A DNA stretch of 64,000 nt from Paenactinomyces guangxiensis (GTDB taxonomy: Bacteria > Bacillota > Bacilli > Thermoactinomycetales > Thermoactinomycetaceae), in NCBI RefSeq assembly GCF_016055185.1, contig NZ_JAECVR010000013.1:56778-120777 (forward strand). The letters are read 5' to 3'. This document shows positions 52,928 through 63,736 of the stretch, one piece after another. The notes under the pieces are model-generated. The model did not search any database, had not been told where the DNA came from, and was given only the letters and a program-made list of their open reading frames with translations. Each line of letters starts with the position of its first letter. The first letter of the stretch is position 1. Made by a program: the position numbers and the translations under genes.

Positions 52928-54682
52928 ATGTTGCGCAAAACCAAAATCGTTTGTACCATTGGTCCGGCAAGTGAAGATGTAGAGACATTAAAACAGCTGA
53001 TCGAACATGGAATGAATGTAGCGCGGCTCAATTTCTCACACGGTTCCCATCAAGAGCATGGAGCCAGGATTCAAAATATCCGGCAAGCGGCCTGGGAAAC
53101 AGGAAAAACCATCTCTATTTTGTTGGACACCAAGGGCCCGGAGATTCGTACCGGCGACTTAAAAGATCCTTCCGTCGATCTGGTCGCCGGTCAGCAGATT
53201 ACGCTGACTACTGAACAGATCTTGGGAGATGCCGGGCGCATTTCCGTTTCGTATACCGGGTTGCCAGGGGATGTTTATCCTGGTGCTACCATTTTGATTG
53301 ACGATGGCTTGATCGGCTTAACTGTAGAGCGGATCGAGGGCACGGAGATCATTTGTAAGATTGCCAACGGGGGGACGCTGAAGAGCCGCAAAGGAGTAAA
53401 TATCCCCGGAGTACAAATTAATTTGCCGGGAATTACGGAAAAAGATGCCCAGGATATTCTGTTTGGGATTGAGCAGGGAGTCGATTTTATCGCCGCTTCC
53501 TTTGTGCGAAAACCACAGGATGTATTGGAAATTCGTAAGCTTTTAGAAGAACATCAGTCCGACATTCAAATCATATCGAAAATTGAGAATGAGGAAGGGA
53601 TCGATAATTTAGAGGCGATCCTGGAAGTATCGGATGGCTTAATGGTGGCCCGGGGGGATTTGGGGGTGGAGATCCCGGCGGAAGAGGTACCACTGGTACA
53701 AAAAGAAACAATTAAAAAATGTAATCGCCTCGGAAAACCCGTCATCACGGCAACGCAAATGTTGGACTCCATGCAGCGAAACCCCCGCCCCACACGTGCG
53801 GAAGCCAGTGATGTCGCAAACGCGATTTTTGACGGCACAGATGCAATTATGTTATCGGGCGAAACAGCTGCCGGTAAATACCCGGTTGAAGCGGTCAGTA
53901 CGATGGCCCGGATCGCTTTGCATACGGAAACAGCTCTTGGCTATCATGAATTACTAAAGCAGCGCGCCCGTGAAATCGGTAACAGCATCACAGACTCCAT
54001 CAGCCAGGCAGTTGTACATACGGCTCATCATCTGGATTGTACTGCAATCCTGACGGCAACGGAACGCGGCTATACGGCACGCATGGTTTCTAAATACCGG
54101 CCCAAAGCACCCATCGTAGCAGTAACACCCAATGAACGGGTTTTGCGAAAACTGACACTGGTCTGGGGGGTATACCCGGTGATGGGGGGGCGTGCGGTGA
54201 CAACGGACGAGATGTTTCAAACTGCGATTTCCGCATCTCTGGCCAATCAGTTTGTCAGTCAGGGAGATCTGGTTATTATTACTGCCGGAGTGCCGGTTGG
54301 GGAATCCGGAACAACAAACTTGATGAAGGTGCATGTGATCGGCGGGGTTTTAGCCCAGGGACAAGGGATTGGAAAGCAGGTGGTCACCGGACCCGTTGTT
54401 GTCGGGTTTACCGCTGAAGAAATACGTGACAAAATGGTTGATGGAGCGATCATTGTCACACGCAGCACAGATAAAGATATGATTGACAGCTTTGAGAAGG
54501 CAGGGGCTGTGATCACGGAAGAGGGGGGACTTACGTCACACGCGGCTGTCGTTGGGGTAAGCCTGGGGATTCCTGTAGTGGTCGGAGTAGAGAAGGCTAC
54601 CAGCTTATTGGCGAATGAAACCATGGTTACAGTGGATGCCGACCGGGGACATATTTATTCGGGACGAGCCAATATTTTATGA
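52928..54682 (+). CDS. pyk: Pyruvate kinase with C-terminal PEP-utilizer-like domain
   Basis: 584 residues, the long Bacillus/Geobacillus form (about 587). Catalytic part: [49 protein letters not shown] and [15 protein letters not shown]. The extra ~110-residue domain at the end carries [20 protein letters not shown], which resembles the phospho-His region of PEP synthases; its role in pyruvate kinase is regulatory or structural. It converts PEP and ADP to pyruvate and ATP. Confidence 0.97.
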   Translation: MLRKTKIVCTIGPASEDVETLKQLIEHGMNVARLNFSHGSHQEHGARIQNIRQAAWETGKTISILLDTKGPEIRTGDLKDPSVDLVAGQQITLTTEQILGDAGRISVSYTGLPGDVYPGATILIDDGLIGLTVERIEGTEIICKIANGGTLKSRKGVNIPGVQINLPGITEKDAQDILFGIEQGVDFIAASFVRKPQDVLEIRKLLEEHQSDIQIISKIENEEGIDNLEAILEVSDGLMVARGDLGVEIPAEEVPLVQKETIKKCNRLGKPVITATQMLDSMQRNPRPTRAEASDVANAIFDGTDAIMLSGETAAGKYPVEAVSTMARIALHTETALGYHELLKQRAREIGNSITDSISQAVVHTAHHLDCTAILTATERGYTARMVSKYRPKAPIVAVTPNERVLRKLTLVWGVYPVMGGRAVTTDEMFQTAISASLANQFVSQGDLVIITAGVPVGESGTTNLMKVHVIGGVLAQGQGIGKQVVTGPVVVGFTAEEIRDKMVDGAIIVTRSTDKDMIDSFEKAGAVITEEGGLTSHAAVVGVSLGIPVVVGVEKATSLLANETMVTVDADRGHIYSGRANIL

Positions 54683-54716
54683 ATTGGCGGTGCAGTTCAC
54701 GAGCAGGTAACGGGAA

Positions 54717-54747
54717 AAGCGCCGGAAGATGCCGGCGCTTGCATTTT
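54717..54747 (+). terminator. Terminator after pyk
   Basis: AAGCGCCGG and CCGGCGCTT form a GC-rich 9-bp stem followed by GCATTTT. Confidence 0.75.
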
Positions 54748-54758
54748 AGCAGGAATGT

Positions 54759-54953
54759 TTGAAGACCCTTATAATAAACCGAGACGGGGATAAATCCACC
54801 AACGCAATTTTTTGCGTCTTTGTTTTCTTTTTCTCAGCTTCACTTTTACTGGCACTCCTTTCTTTGATGATTCCGCTGTTTTACCATATCCGAGAACAGG
54901 TTTTGCTTTTATTTTACCCCGACAATGAAAGTTTGGCTATTCTCATTATGTGA
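54759..54953 (+). CDS. Possible small membrane protein
   Basis: 64 codons from TTG 54759 with AGGA six bases upstream. The translation has a strong hydrophobic stretch (AIFCVFVFFFSASLLLALLS) and a second one. It lies right after the pyk terminator, without an obvious promoter. Real existence is uncertain. Confidence 0.3.
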   Translation: MKTLIINRDGDKSTNAIFCVFVFFFSASLLLALLSLMIPLFYHIREQVLLLFYPDNESLAILIM

Positions 54954-55086
54954 GAAGGAACTCTAAAATATGTGTCTGAACCGCCTCTGCACCACAAAAG
55001 CTTTTGTTATAATAAGAATAAATTTGTTTTCAAGGTAATAAGCAGTCATTTTCGTTTTGTCTGCAGCAAAGAGCGGTGGAGGTATA

Positions 55087-55557
55087 ATGATGACGACAAC
55101 AAACCATACGAATTATACCACAGAAACACATTTGCGGGTACGTTATCAGGAAACGGACCAGATGGGTGTGGTTTATCATACGAATTATCTTGTTTGGTTT
55201 GAAGTGGGCCGGTCAGATTTTATCCGCGAACAAGGATACTCTTATCAAGAGCTGGAAGAAAAGGGAATCCTGTTGCCTGTTGTTGAAATTAACTGCAAAT
55301 ATTTATCTCCCGCCAGATATGACCAGGAGGTTGTGGTTACCACCCGGCTGGCTGATTTTTCCGGCGGGAAAATTATTTTTGAATATGAAGCAAGAAAAAA
55401 AGAGGATAATCAATTGCTGGTAACCGGTGTAACCAAACATTTATGGGTAAACAAAGAAATGAAATGGGTAAATATTAAACGCCTGTTTCCCGATTTGTTT
55501 GCCAAACTGAATGCAGTCTGTACAAAGAAAGAAGCTGAGACACATTGTTCTGGTTAA
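55087..55557 (+). CDS. 4-hydroxybenzoyl-CoA-type thioesterase (YbgC/FadM-like)
   Basis: 156 residues from ATG 55087 (or ATG 55090), with TGGAGG upstream. Single hotdog domain with RYQETDQMGVVYHTNYLVWF, where the Asp and the His/Asn row are the catalytic signature of acyl-CoA thioesterases. The likely substrate is an acyl-CoA, but it is unknown. It overlaps fxsA by 13 bases. Confidence 0.88.
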   Translation: MMTTTNHTNYTTETHLRVRYQETDQMGVVYHTNYLVWFEVGRSDFIREQGYSYQELEEKGILLPVVEINCKYLSPARYDQEVVVTTRLADFSGGKIIFEYEARKKEDNQLLVTGVTKHLWVNKEMKWVNIKRLFPDLFAKLNAVCTKKEAETHCSG

Positions 55558-55940
55558 TCGTAAGCGTGATCATTGTGATCCCTGTCATTGAACTGTGGGG
55601 GCTCATTACAGTCGGTTCCTGGATTGGAGCCTTTCCAACGATCCTGCTCGTCATCGCTACAGGTGTGATCGGGGGATATTTAGCGCGCAGGGAAGGGATC
55701 CATACCTATCGCTTATTTATGATTCAGCTCAGAAACGGGGAATTGCCGGGGGATACACTACTGGACGGCGCCTGTGTTCTCGTTGGCGGGGTGTTTCTGT
55801 TAACACCCGGTTTCTTTACAGATATTATCGGATTCCTCTTGTTGTTCCCCTATTCAAGAGGAATCATAAAATTATTTCTCAAGCGATGGTTTAATAAAAA
55901 GATTCGCAATGGAAATTTTATCTGGAATCGGAGACGATAA
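55545..55940 (+). CDS. fxsA: FxsA family membrane protein
   Basis: 131 residues with the FxsA pattern: IELWGLITVGSWIGAFPTIL, GYLARREG, and LLTPGFFTDIIGFLLLFP, with about three membrane segments. E. coli FxsA interferes with phage T7 exclusion by F plasmid; its normal role is unknown. TTG start inside the thioesterase gene and weak ribosome-binding site indicate translational coupling. Confidence 0.87.
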   Translation: MFWLIVSVIIVIPVIELWGLITVGSWIGAFPTILLVIATGVIGGYLARREGIHTYRLFMIQLRNGELPGDTLLDGACVLVGGVFLLTPGFFTDIIGFLLLFPYSRGIIKLFLKRWFNKKIRNGNFIWNRRR

Positions 55941-55971
55941 AAAAAGATCTCTCCATCCCGGAAAGATCTCC
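55939..55971 (-). terminator. Terminator of ytvI (also faces fxsA)
   Basis: On the minus strand AGATCT...AGATCT form a 6-bp stem around 13 bases, followed by seven T. The fxsA stop overlaps its edge. Confidence 0.6.
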
Positions 55972-55986
55972 TGTGCTCACCTGTTC

Positions 55987-57135
55987 TTAAACGGACGGGT
56001 GTTTTTGTTTGGGGTAATCCTTTTTGCCGACAATAAATTTCCAGATATCCCGAAGTACATTGGCACGGTGTAAAGCGAGCAAAATAACTACAGTGACCGG
56101 ACCGATGATTAACCCCAAAAAGCCAAACAGTTTCAGCCCCACAAACAGGGAAATTAGGGTGAGGAGCGGGTCTAATCCGACATTGCTGGCAACCAGTTTC
56201 GGTTCCAAAAACTGGCGAACGACGATGATCACTCCATATACAATCGACAGACCGATTCCCAACTGGACATTACCGGTCAGGAATAAATAAATGATCCATG
56301 GGACGAGTACGGCTCCCACTCCCAGATAAGGAAGTAAATCGACTAAACCGATGACAAAGGCGAGGGTAAAAGCATAGCGCACATTTAAAACAAGCAATCC
56401 TAAAAACATGATTACTGCGGTAATCGAAATCAAAGTAAGCTGTGCCCGGATAAAGCCAAACAATGCTTTTTTCATATCCCTGATCACAAGCCCGCCTGTC
56501 ACCCGCACTCGTTCCGGAATCACTTGTAACAGGTTTTGCCGGAAGCGCGGCCAATCCAGTCCGATAAAAAATGCGGCAAGTGTAATAAAGATGAGTACTG
56601 TCAAGAAGTAGGGCAAATCGCCCAAAAATGCCCCGATTCCGGACAGAATGCCGGTGATCTGTTCGGTTCCTTTATTGGCGATAATTCCGATATTCTCCTG
56701 AATACTTGCTGAGATTCGTTGCTGATGTTCCGGATTTTTCTCCAGATAGGCTTGAACAGTATCAATTATCCGCTTAATGTCGGTATTTTCCTTGGTAAAA
56801 TCAATGAAGATCTGGCCGGCCTGGCCCAGAAATGATGGTAAAAACTCCGCTAAACGGGTCAGTTCCACAACAATTTCCGCGACCAGAAAGATGACTAAAG
56901 AAAAAATAAGCGTGAGCAACAAAAAAAGTATGATTGTAACTCCCGCCCAGCGCGGAAGCCGAAATCGCTTTTCCAGCCACTGTACCAGAGGTTCAATCAA
57001 CATGGCGATTGCCCAGCCCAGGATAAACGGATACAGGAGGGGTAGCGTAAAGTCGATGAGAAAGTAGGCAGCAACTACAATGAGAATGACAGTAAATGCC
57101 CGGGTAGTTGGCCCAACCCAGTGACTGTTGAACAT
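55987..57135 (-). CDS. ytvI: AI-2E family transporter YtvI (sporulation membrane protein)
   Basis: 382 residues from ATG 57135, with GGGAGG upstream. About seven to eight hydrophobic segments, with a soluble helical insert (about 85-200) between early and late ones; GLVDLLPYLGVGAVLVPWII and VGLKLFGFLGLIIGPVTVVI are typical of the AI-2E/PerM family. B. subtilis YtvI lies at the same place, between pyk and citZ, and is sporulation-linked. The transported substrate is unknown. A TATAAT box is at 57174-57169. Confidence 0.9.
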   Translation of the reverse strand: MFNSHWVGPTTRAFTVILIVVAAYFLIDFTLPLLYPFILGWAIAMLIEPLVQWLEKRFRLPRWAGVTIILFLLLTLIFSLVIFLVAEIVVELTRLAEFLPSFLGQAGQIFIDFTKENTDIKRIIDTVQAYLEKNPEHQQRISASIQENIGIIANKGTEQITGILSGIGAFLGDLPYFLTVLIFITLAAFFIGLDWPRFRQNLLQVIPERVRVTGGLVIRDMKKALFGFIRAQLTLISITAVIMFLGLLVLNVRYAFTLAFVIGLVDLLPYLGVGAVLVPWIIYLFLTGNVQLGIGLSIVYGVIIVVRQFLEPKLVASNVGLDPLLTLISLFVGLKLFGFLGLIIGPVTVVILLALHRANVLRDIWKFIVGKKDYPKQKHPSV

Positions 57136-57691
57136 TCGCTTAAGACCTCCCAAGAGTTATTTACAAGGATTATTATACCATTTTTCACGAAGCGGGTTTA
57201 TGTTTATCCTTTCACATGTTAATATTGTTTTTCTATCATAAATTAATAAAATCATCTGGGATGCGAATTTACTTTAATTATGATAAAATAAAACAAAACA
57301 TTTATAGAGGCAAAAATATGGCTGAACATTGTTTTTATATGAAAAACTGTTTTTATTATATAAGGCCATGTAAATATACAATAGAATGAGGTTACAACTT
57401 TTTAAAATTTGTGTAAATACGAACAAGCACTGCCTTTTTAGTAAAGTTGCTTTATAATAAAGATAGAGAATGATGATTCATTCATCAGCCATGGCCTTTA
57501 GATATAAAATTCTATAGAGCTTTCTCTTGCTCAGAGTATCCCTCTTCATACAGAGCTTGTTGCACTGATCCGGCTGTATTGAGGTCCAACCGTTTGTGGG
57601 CAACCGCCTGCAAGCTGCATGGACAAAATGCCAGCTTTTACATTGATGCAACAGGTTCGTTTATACAGACTTGATGTAAAGGAGCGATCAT
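57136..57691. other. Long AT-rich control region upstream of citZ
   Basis: No gene is seen in these 556 bases. TATAAT at 57453-57458 could start a ~225-base leader for citZ. Within it GATGA-TTCAT-TCATC (57471-57486) is a small inverted repeat near the start. TGCCAGC and TGATGCAACA (57629-57653) are complementary to GCTGGCATGTTGCATCA before icd. No CcpC or cre box could be identified with certainty. Confidence 0.45.
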
Positions 57692-58804
57692 ATGACAGTG
57701 GCAAAAGGTTTAGAGGGTGTTGTAGCCCTTACATCCGAAATCAGCTCGATTGTGGATGGGGTCCTGACTTACCGGGGTTATAATATCGATGATCTTGCCG
57801 ATCAATCTACGTTTGAGGAAGTTGCTTTTCTTTTATGGTTTGGGCGCCTTCCCTCCAAAGCTGAATTGGATCAATTACATCAAGAATTGGATCAACATGC
57901 AGCTTTGCCAGATGTTTTGCTCCAGCAAATGAAAGCGTATCCTAAAAATGTCCATCCGATGTCCGTTCTCCGTACAGCTGTTTCGTCTCTAGCTTTATAT
58001 GATGAAGAGGCAGATGATCAAAGCAGCGAGGCAAATCGCAGAAAGGCCGTGAAGCTGACGGCGAAAATTCCAACTATTATTACCGCTTTTGCACGTATTA
58101 GACAGGGGCTGGAACCGGTGCAACCGAAAGCGGGACTGGGATTTGCCGGAAACTTCCTCTATATGCTTAACGGTGAGGAGCCGAGTGAAGTCGCTGTAAA
58201 AGCACTTGATAAAGCACTGGTTTTACATGCCGACCATGAATTAAATGCATCTACCTTTGCGGCCCGGGTGACCACCGGCACACTGGCAGACATGTATTCT
58301 GCGATCACGGCAGCGATCGGTGCGTTAAAAGGTCCTCTTCATGGGGGAGCCAATGAGCAAGTGATGGCAACTCTGGAACAAATCGGTTCTATCGACCGCA
58401 TCGAATCGACGATTCAAGCGAAACTGGATAACAAGGAAAAAATTATGGGTTTTGGACACCGCGTTTACAAAGATGGAGATCCCAGGGCCAAACATTTGCG
58501 TGAAATGTCCCGTCAGCTGTCCCAGCAAAAAGGAGATACCCTGTGGTATGACATGTCAGTGAAAATCGATAAACTGGTTTATGAGAAAAAAGGTTTAAAA
58601 CCGAATGTCGACTTCTATTCCGCCTCTGTGTACACCTACCTGGGTATCCCGAGGGATTTGTTTACTCCCATCTTTGCGATGAGCCGGATCACCGGCTGGA
58701 CTGCCCATGTTATGGAACAATATGCAAATAACCGTCTCATCCGGCCGCGTGCTGAATATACCGGATTGACCAATCAGTCATATATTCCAATCGACCAGCG
58801 TTAA
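57692..58804 (+). CDS. citZ: Citrate synthase
   Basis: 370 residues (B. subtilis CitZ 372). It condenses oxaloacetate and acetyl-CoA. Active-site regions ADHELNASTFAARV (first His), GPLHGGANEQVM, MGFGHRVYKDGDPRAK (second His) and PNVDFYSASVYTYLGIP (Asp) are present. AAGGAG precedes the ATG. It heads citZ-icd-mdh as in Bacillus, but a terminator separates it from icd. Confidence 0.97.
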   Translation: MTVAKGLEGVVALTSEISSIVDGVLTYRGYNIDDLADQSTFEEVAFLLWFGRLPSKAELDQLHQELDQHAALPDVLLQQMKAYPKNVHPMSVLRTAVSSLALYDEEADDQSSEANRRKAVKLTAKIPTIITAFARIRQGLEPVQPKAGLGFAGNFLYMLNGEEPSEVAVKALDKALVLHADHELNASTFAARVTTGTLADMYSAITAAIGALKGPLHGGANEQVMATLEQIGSIDRIESTIQAKLDNKEKIMGFGHRVYKDGDPRAKHLREMSRQLSQQKGDTLWYDMSVKIDKLVYEKKGLKPNVDFYSASVYTYLGIPRDLFTPIFAMSRITGWTAHVMEQYANNRLIRPRAEYTGLTNQSYIPIDQR

Positions 58805-58824
58805 ACAATCGTTTAGAATAAAAT

Positions 58825-58850
58825 GGGACGGGGTACTCCCTGTCCCTTGT
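58825..58850 (+). terminator. Terminator between citZ and icd
   Basis: GGGACGGGG and CCCTGTCCC form a stem (one mismatch) followed by TTGTTTT. Confidence 0.75.
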
Positions 58851-58933
58851 TTTAAAGAGCAGTTGAACTGCTGGCATGTTGCATCAAATCGTACCTGTCT
58901 CTAACTACTACTACTAGCAAATGGGGTGTTTCT

Positions 58934-60229
58934 GTGGCACGTTTTGAAAAGCTTGAACAACCAACTTTTGGAGAAAAAATTAGATTAGAAAACGGAACCC
59001 TGCAAGTTCCTGATCAGCCGGTAATTCCTTTTATCGAGGGAGATGGTATCGGACCGGATATCTGGGCGGCCGCCAGAAGAGTTCTTGATGCGGCTGTGGA
59101 AAAGGCGTATAGCGGACAGAAGAAAATTGCCTGGTTTGAAGTGTATGCAGGTGAAAAAGCGAACGAAAAATATGGTGAGTGGCTCCCCGAAGATACCTTG
59201 AATGCGGTGCGCGAGTATTTGGTCGCGATCAAAGGCCCGCTCACAACTCCTGTCGGCGGCGGCATTCGTTCCCTGAACGTTGCACTGCGCCAGGAGCTGG
59301 ATCTTTATGTCTGCCTGCGCCCGGTACGATATTTTGAGGGAGTGCCTTCCCCGGTTAAACGCCCACAAGATGTTGACATGGCTATCTTCCGTGAAAACTC
59401 GGAAGATATTTATGCCGGCATTGAGTGGGAAGCCGATTCGGAAGAAGTGAAGAAAGTGATTCGCTTCTTACAAGAGGAAATGGGTGTGAAAAAGATCCGC
59501 TTCCCGGAAACCTCGGGCATCGGCATTAAACCGGTATCCAAGGAAGGAACGGAACGCCTTGTCAAAGCGGCGATTGAGTATGCGCTCACCCACGGCCGTA
59601 AAAGTGTGACCTTGGTACATAAGGGAAATATCATGAAATTTACCGAAGGTGCTTTTAAAAACTGGGGTTACGCTGTAGCAGAACGGGATTATGCAGACAA
59701 AGTATTTACATGGGCACAATATGACCGCATCAAAGCGGAAAAAGGAACCGCAGCTGCCAACGAAGCCCAGGCACAGGCTGAAGCGGAGGGCAAAATTATC
59801 GTCAAAGATGTGATCGCAGATGCCTTCCTGCAACAGATTTTAACCCGTCCCGCCGAGTATGATGTTATTGCCACCCTGAACCTCAACGGGGATTATATCT
59901 CCGATGCCCTGGCAGCTCAGGTAGGAGGTATCGGAATCGCACCGGGAGCAAACATCAACTACAAAACGGGACATGCCATCTTTGAAGCGACTCATGGAAC
60001 AGCTCCCAAATACGCCGGGCTTGACAAAGTAAATCCGGGCTCCGTCATCCTGTCCGGTGTACTGATGTTAGAGCACCTGGGCTGGCAGGAAGCCGCTGAT
60101 CTCGTCTACGGGGCAATGGGCAAAACCATCAGCCAAAAAACAGTAACCTATGACTTCGCCCGTTTGATGGACGGCGCCACCGAAGTGAAATGCTCCGAAT
60201 TTGCCGACCATCTGATTCAAAACTTGTGA
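58934..60229 (+). CDS. icd: Isocitrate dehydrogenase (NADP type)
   Basis: 431 residues (B. subtilis 423). It oxidises isocitrate to 2-oxoglutarate. Catalytic motifs: [12 protein letters not shown], the substrate Ser in [31 protein letters not shown], and the C-terminal NADP-binding loop with [23 protein letters not shown] 58934 is the start; GGGGTG is upstream. mdh follows after 21 bases. Confidence 0.97.
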   Translation: MARFEKLEQPTFGEKIRLENGTLQVPDQPVIPFIEGDGIGPDIWAAARRVLDAAVEKAYSGQKKIAWFEVYAGEKANEKYGEWLPEDTLNAVREYLVAIKGPLTTPVGGGIRSLNVALRQELDLYVCLRPVRYFEGVPSPVKRPQDVDMAIFRENSEDIYAGIEWEADSEEVKKVIRFLQEEMGVKKIRFPETSGIGIKPVSKEGTERLVKAAIEYALTHGRKSVTLVHKGNIMKFTEGAFKNWGYAVAERDYADKVFTWAQYDRIKAEKGTAAANEAQAQAEAEGKIIVKDVIADAFLQQILTRPAEYDVIATLNLNGDYISDALAAQVGGIGIAPGANINYKTGHAIFEATHGTAPKYAGLDKVNPGSVILSGVLMLEHLGWQEAADLVYGAMGKTISQKTVTYDFARLMDGATEVKCSEFADHLIQNL

Positions 60230-61189
<960 letters not shown>

Positions 61190-61205
61190 GAAACGGAAGA
61201 ACCGC

Positions 61206-61252
61206 AAACCCGGCAGTCCAACATTGTTTGTTGGATGCCGGGTTTGTTTTTG
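61206..61252 (+). terminator. Terminator after mdh
   Basis: AAACCCGGCAGTCCAAC and GTTGGATGCCGGGTTT form a long stem with one mismatch, followed by GTTTTTG. Confidence 0.85.
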
Positions 61253-61274
61253 TTTTGAACGGGTATCCCGGAGT

Positions 61275-61865
61275 TTATTTATGACCCAGCAATTTGTTCA
61301 CTCTTGCAATCGTCTCTTCATAGTAAGGACGATTGGCTAGCATAAGCCTGCTTACTTCATGACTGGGACCATAACGATCTACAACATCCTGTATTCTTTT
61401 TAGGTAAGTAATGAATTGACCGCTTGAGGAAGTATGCAGATCGCAATAAGTCACAAGGTCAATAAAACATTTATCTTGTTCGTCTAACAAAGTATGATTT
61501 TCTTGATAAATGTTATTCAAGTCGTGCCGAGTTTGTTGAACTTGTTCAAATGAGCATGAGTGAAAAAGGATCGCTGCGACGACCGACTTTGAAAATCCTT
61601 GATGATATGCAAAAATTGCACCATCCAGAGGGTGAAAGTTATATTTGTTTAGCTGTGGGCTGTATCCAATGTCATGAAGATAACAAGCTTGCAAAAGGGA
61701 GGGTTTCCAATCATTTGGTATATTTAGCTGTGGAAGAAGGCTTTCCATGCTATGAACTACCCCGAGAATATGTTGATAACGAGGGGAGTTGTCCGGAATG
61801 TATTGAGACAGCCATTTACGATCTACCAAAATTGAATTGGATTGAGAACTGGTCAGCAATTTCAT
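61275..61865 (-). CDS. HD-domain phosphohydrolase
   Basis: 196 residues with the HD metal-binding pattern: RYQHILGVVHSME (first His), ACYLHDIGYSP (HD pair) and FHPLDGAIFAYHQGF, then DLVTYCDLHTSSSG for the last Asp. Such enzymes hydrolyse phosphate esters such as nucleotides. AAAGGA lies 9 bases before the ATG. A hairpin terminator lies upstream of it. It stands in an otherwise decayed accessory region, yet appears intact. Confidence 0.82.
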   Translation of the reverse strand: MKLLTSSQSNSILVDRKWLSQYIPDNSPRYQHILGVVHSMESLLPQLNIPNDWKPSLLQACYLHDIGYSPQLNKYNFHPLDGAIFAYHQGFSKSVVAAILFHSCSFEQVQQTRHDLNNIYQENHTLLDEQDKCFIDLVTYCDLHTSSSGQFITYLKRIQDVVDRYGPSHEVSRLMLANRPYYEETIARVNKLLGHK

Positions 61866-61884
61866 AAAGTTATTCCTTTAAACA

Positions 61885-61918
61885 AAGCAATCCCCGTTTG
61901 AGATACGAGGGATTGCTT
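61885..61918 (-). terminator. Terminator upstream of the HD gene
   Basis: On the minus strand AAGCAATCCC and GGGATTGCTT form a 10-bp stem followed by TGTTT. It ends the transcript from the Nudix-UTRA chimera. Confidence 0.7.
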
Positions 61919-62008
61919 GATTTTGTCACAGATATACATATGAATCGAACATGGGTCACTGATTTTTTGCCAGCAATTTTAGGGCTTGTTCGGTTTATTT
62001 GTTTAAAT

Positions 62009-62492
62009 TTATTTTTCAATGTCATAAGTGTACTCAAATTCGTGTAAGGAAGCATTACAGATGAAGCGACTATATTCATATAGAACTTCCTTTTCTTCGC
62101 CTTTGTATTTCCCCCATACCCAGCGGTGCATTTCTACAACAGGTTGATTTCTGGCAATATTCAGGATAGATGCTTCTTCAGCGGTTGGCATTCTACATTT
62201 TAAGCGTTCCAATGTACGGGAAGGATAGAAGGTGACATGATTGGGATCTGTATAAATTCCGGTGCATCTTAGAACTTCTACATCAAATCCTGTTTCTTCT
62301 TTAACCTCACGGACAATTGTTTTTTCAATAGATTCCCCGAGTTCCATACCTCCACCAGGTAATGACCACCAATGAATTTGGCTTGGGAGTGTTGGGCTCA
62401 TGGTAATAATCTATTCTAGCCAAGGACAAAACCTCATTTTTTAAAAGGCACGTGCATATCACAATATTATCATAAATCGAGTGGATCTTCAT
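62009..62492 (-). pseudogene. Nudix-UTRA chimeric gene with a frameshift
   Basis: The first part, in one frame, reads IVICTCLLKNEVLSLARIDY, like the N-terminus of a Nudix hydrolase. Near 62375 the Nudix sequence moves to another frame (HWWSLPGGGMELGES and the Nudix box ending REVKEETG). After GIYTDPNHVTFYP it becomes a different family: MPTAEEASILNIARNQPVVE then MHRWVWG and YEYSRFICNASLHEFEYTY, the C-terminal UTRA ligand domain of a GntR regulator. The 130-residue open frame from ATG 62401 contains both pieces. A deletion or recombination seems to have joined them, so a working hydrolase is unlikely. Confidence 0.65.
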
Positions 62493-62658
62493 TGACTTGA
62501 TATTGGTACCTACCAATGATAAATTGAATATAGCGAAAATAACCAAATTGGCGAAGGATATGAATAGGTGAACCAAATTTTAAGAAAGAGTTTAATAATA
62601 CTCCAAATATCAACACCAAAGAGAAAACCAAAAAAGTTGTTGTCAATAGTAGTTCCAT
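62470..62658 (-). CDS. Possible small membrane protein
   Basis: 62 codons with a strong hydrophobic start (LLLTTTFLVFSLVLIFGVLL), then a basic helical part. No good ribosome-binding site precedes the ATG, and it overlaps the start of the Nudix remnant, so it is doubtful. Confidence 0.25.
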   Translation of the reverse strand: MELLLTTTFLVFSLVLIFGVLLNSFLKFGSPIHILRQFGYFRYIQFIIGRYQYQVNEDPLDL

Positions 62659-62869
62659 TCACTTTACTGTCTAAGAAGAACGACAACTTAAAAGATCACT
62701 TTGTGTTTTTAAGCCTTCAAATGGTAAACAAATTATACTTCGGTTAGTTAATGTACATGTAGCAATTGTAAACAAAGAGGTTATCATCCGGGGAAAAGCG
62801 ACGACTAATCGAGAATTGAAGGAAAAAGGTTGAGTCCAAAAGAAGGTTTCGGAAAGAGGCGAGGCAGTA
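62659..62869. other. Spacer with a coding-like remnant
   Basis: A frame without a start (about 62728-62835) reads LVNVHVAIVNKEVIIRGKAT and ends at TGA. It looks like the tail of a deleted gene; no family is recognised. Confidence 0.3.
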
Positions 62870-62998
62870 ATGAAACAAAAGGATGATCTAGTCGGACAAG
62901 TTATCTATGTTTTAGCAAAACTGGGCTATTCCAGACCTGAAATTGAAAAAGTAACCAAAGAGCTGAGAAACATTTTTCAGGTAAAGTGTGGCAGCTGA
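62870..62998 (+). CDS. Small helical protein, 42 residues
   Basis: ATG 62870 follows AGAGGCGAGG. The product starts MKQKDDLVGQVIYVLAKLGY and continues as a second amphipathic helix, SRPEIEKVTKELRNIFQ. Size and charge resemble small regulatory or phage-type proteins, but no family is recognised. It lies in a decayed region, so function is uncertain. Confidence 0.4.
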   Translation: MKQKDDLVGQVIYVLAKLGYSRPEIEKVTKELRNIFQVKCGS

Positions 62999-63227
62999 AC
63001 ATTCGACATGAGTCTTATTTCTGGCAGGGTAGACCGCAAAAGTTTATTACCAACTATCGACAGGCAAGCCGAAAAAGATAGAAATGAATAAAGGCAAGCT
63101 TCTAGATGGGGCGTAGCCGGGGGAGTTAAAACAAACATAAGTTCACAAAAAAAGAATCTCAAAAAGAGGTTCAAAAAAATCGCGTTAGTTCATTATAGCT
63201 TTATTTTGTAAAAGGGAGAACAACTTT

Positions 63228-63707
63228 ATGGGATACATGCAAGGGATTCGCAATTGGATCGGTCATCGTCCACATCTCCTTGTTGGAGCCCATGTACTCA
63301 TCATCAACGATAAAGAACAACTTCTTCTGCAAAAGTGTACGAAAGCTTCATGGGGATTGCCGGGCGGGCTTTTGATACGCGGGGAGACATAAGAGGATAC
63401 CGCACGCCGCCAGGTTTATGAGCAAACCGGATTGGTTATTGGTGAACTTGAACTGGTACGTGTTTTTTCGGGCGAGGAATATCGAAATGATATTGAGGAT
63501 GAAAAGTGGATTGTTGCTACTGTTTTCGAGACACACGACATTCGTGGTAGAGCAAAAACAAATGCACGAATGCAACACCCGGTAAGATTTTTTGATCTCT
63601 CAAAACTTCCTGAAAACATTGATTTGAGATTTCAGGATTATATTAAAGCATATCTGACACGAACGCTTCCAAGTGTTTGTTCAATGAATATATTGTGCGA
63701 AAAATAA
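63228..63707 (+). pseudogene. Nudix hydrolase gene with an in-frame stop
   Basis: AAAGGGAG precedes ATG 63228. The frame encodes HLLVGAHVLIINDKEQLLLQ and the Nudix box start WGLPGGLLIRGET, then TAA at codon 55 (63390-63392), then continues in the same frame EDTARRQVYEQTG to the natural end at 63707. The stop takes a non-conserved place of the box (GET-x-EDT), so one substitution (for example CAA to TAA) explains it. The helix residue pattern is otherwise good, which suggests recent inactivation. Confidence 0.75.
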
Positions 63708-63736
63708 AAGGATTAACATTAATACTACAGTTGTAC

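Noticed and set aside
61550..61867. 105-codon plus-strand frame with several Cys
   Set aside because: Antisense to the HD hydrolase, whose metal motifs are convincing; the Cys residues arise by chance.
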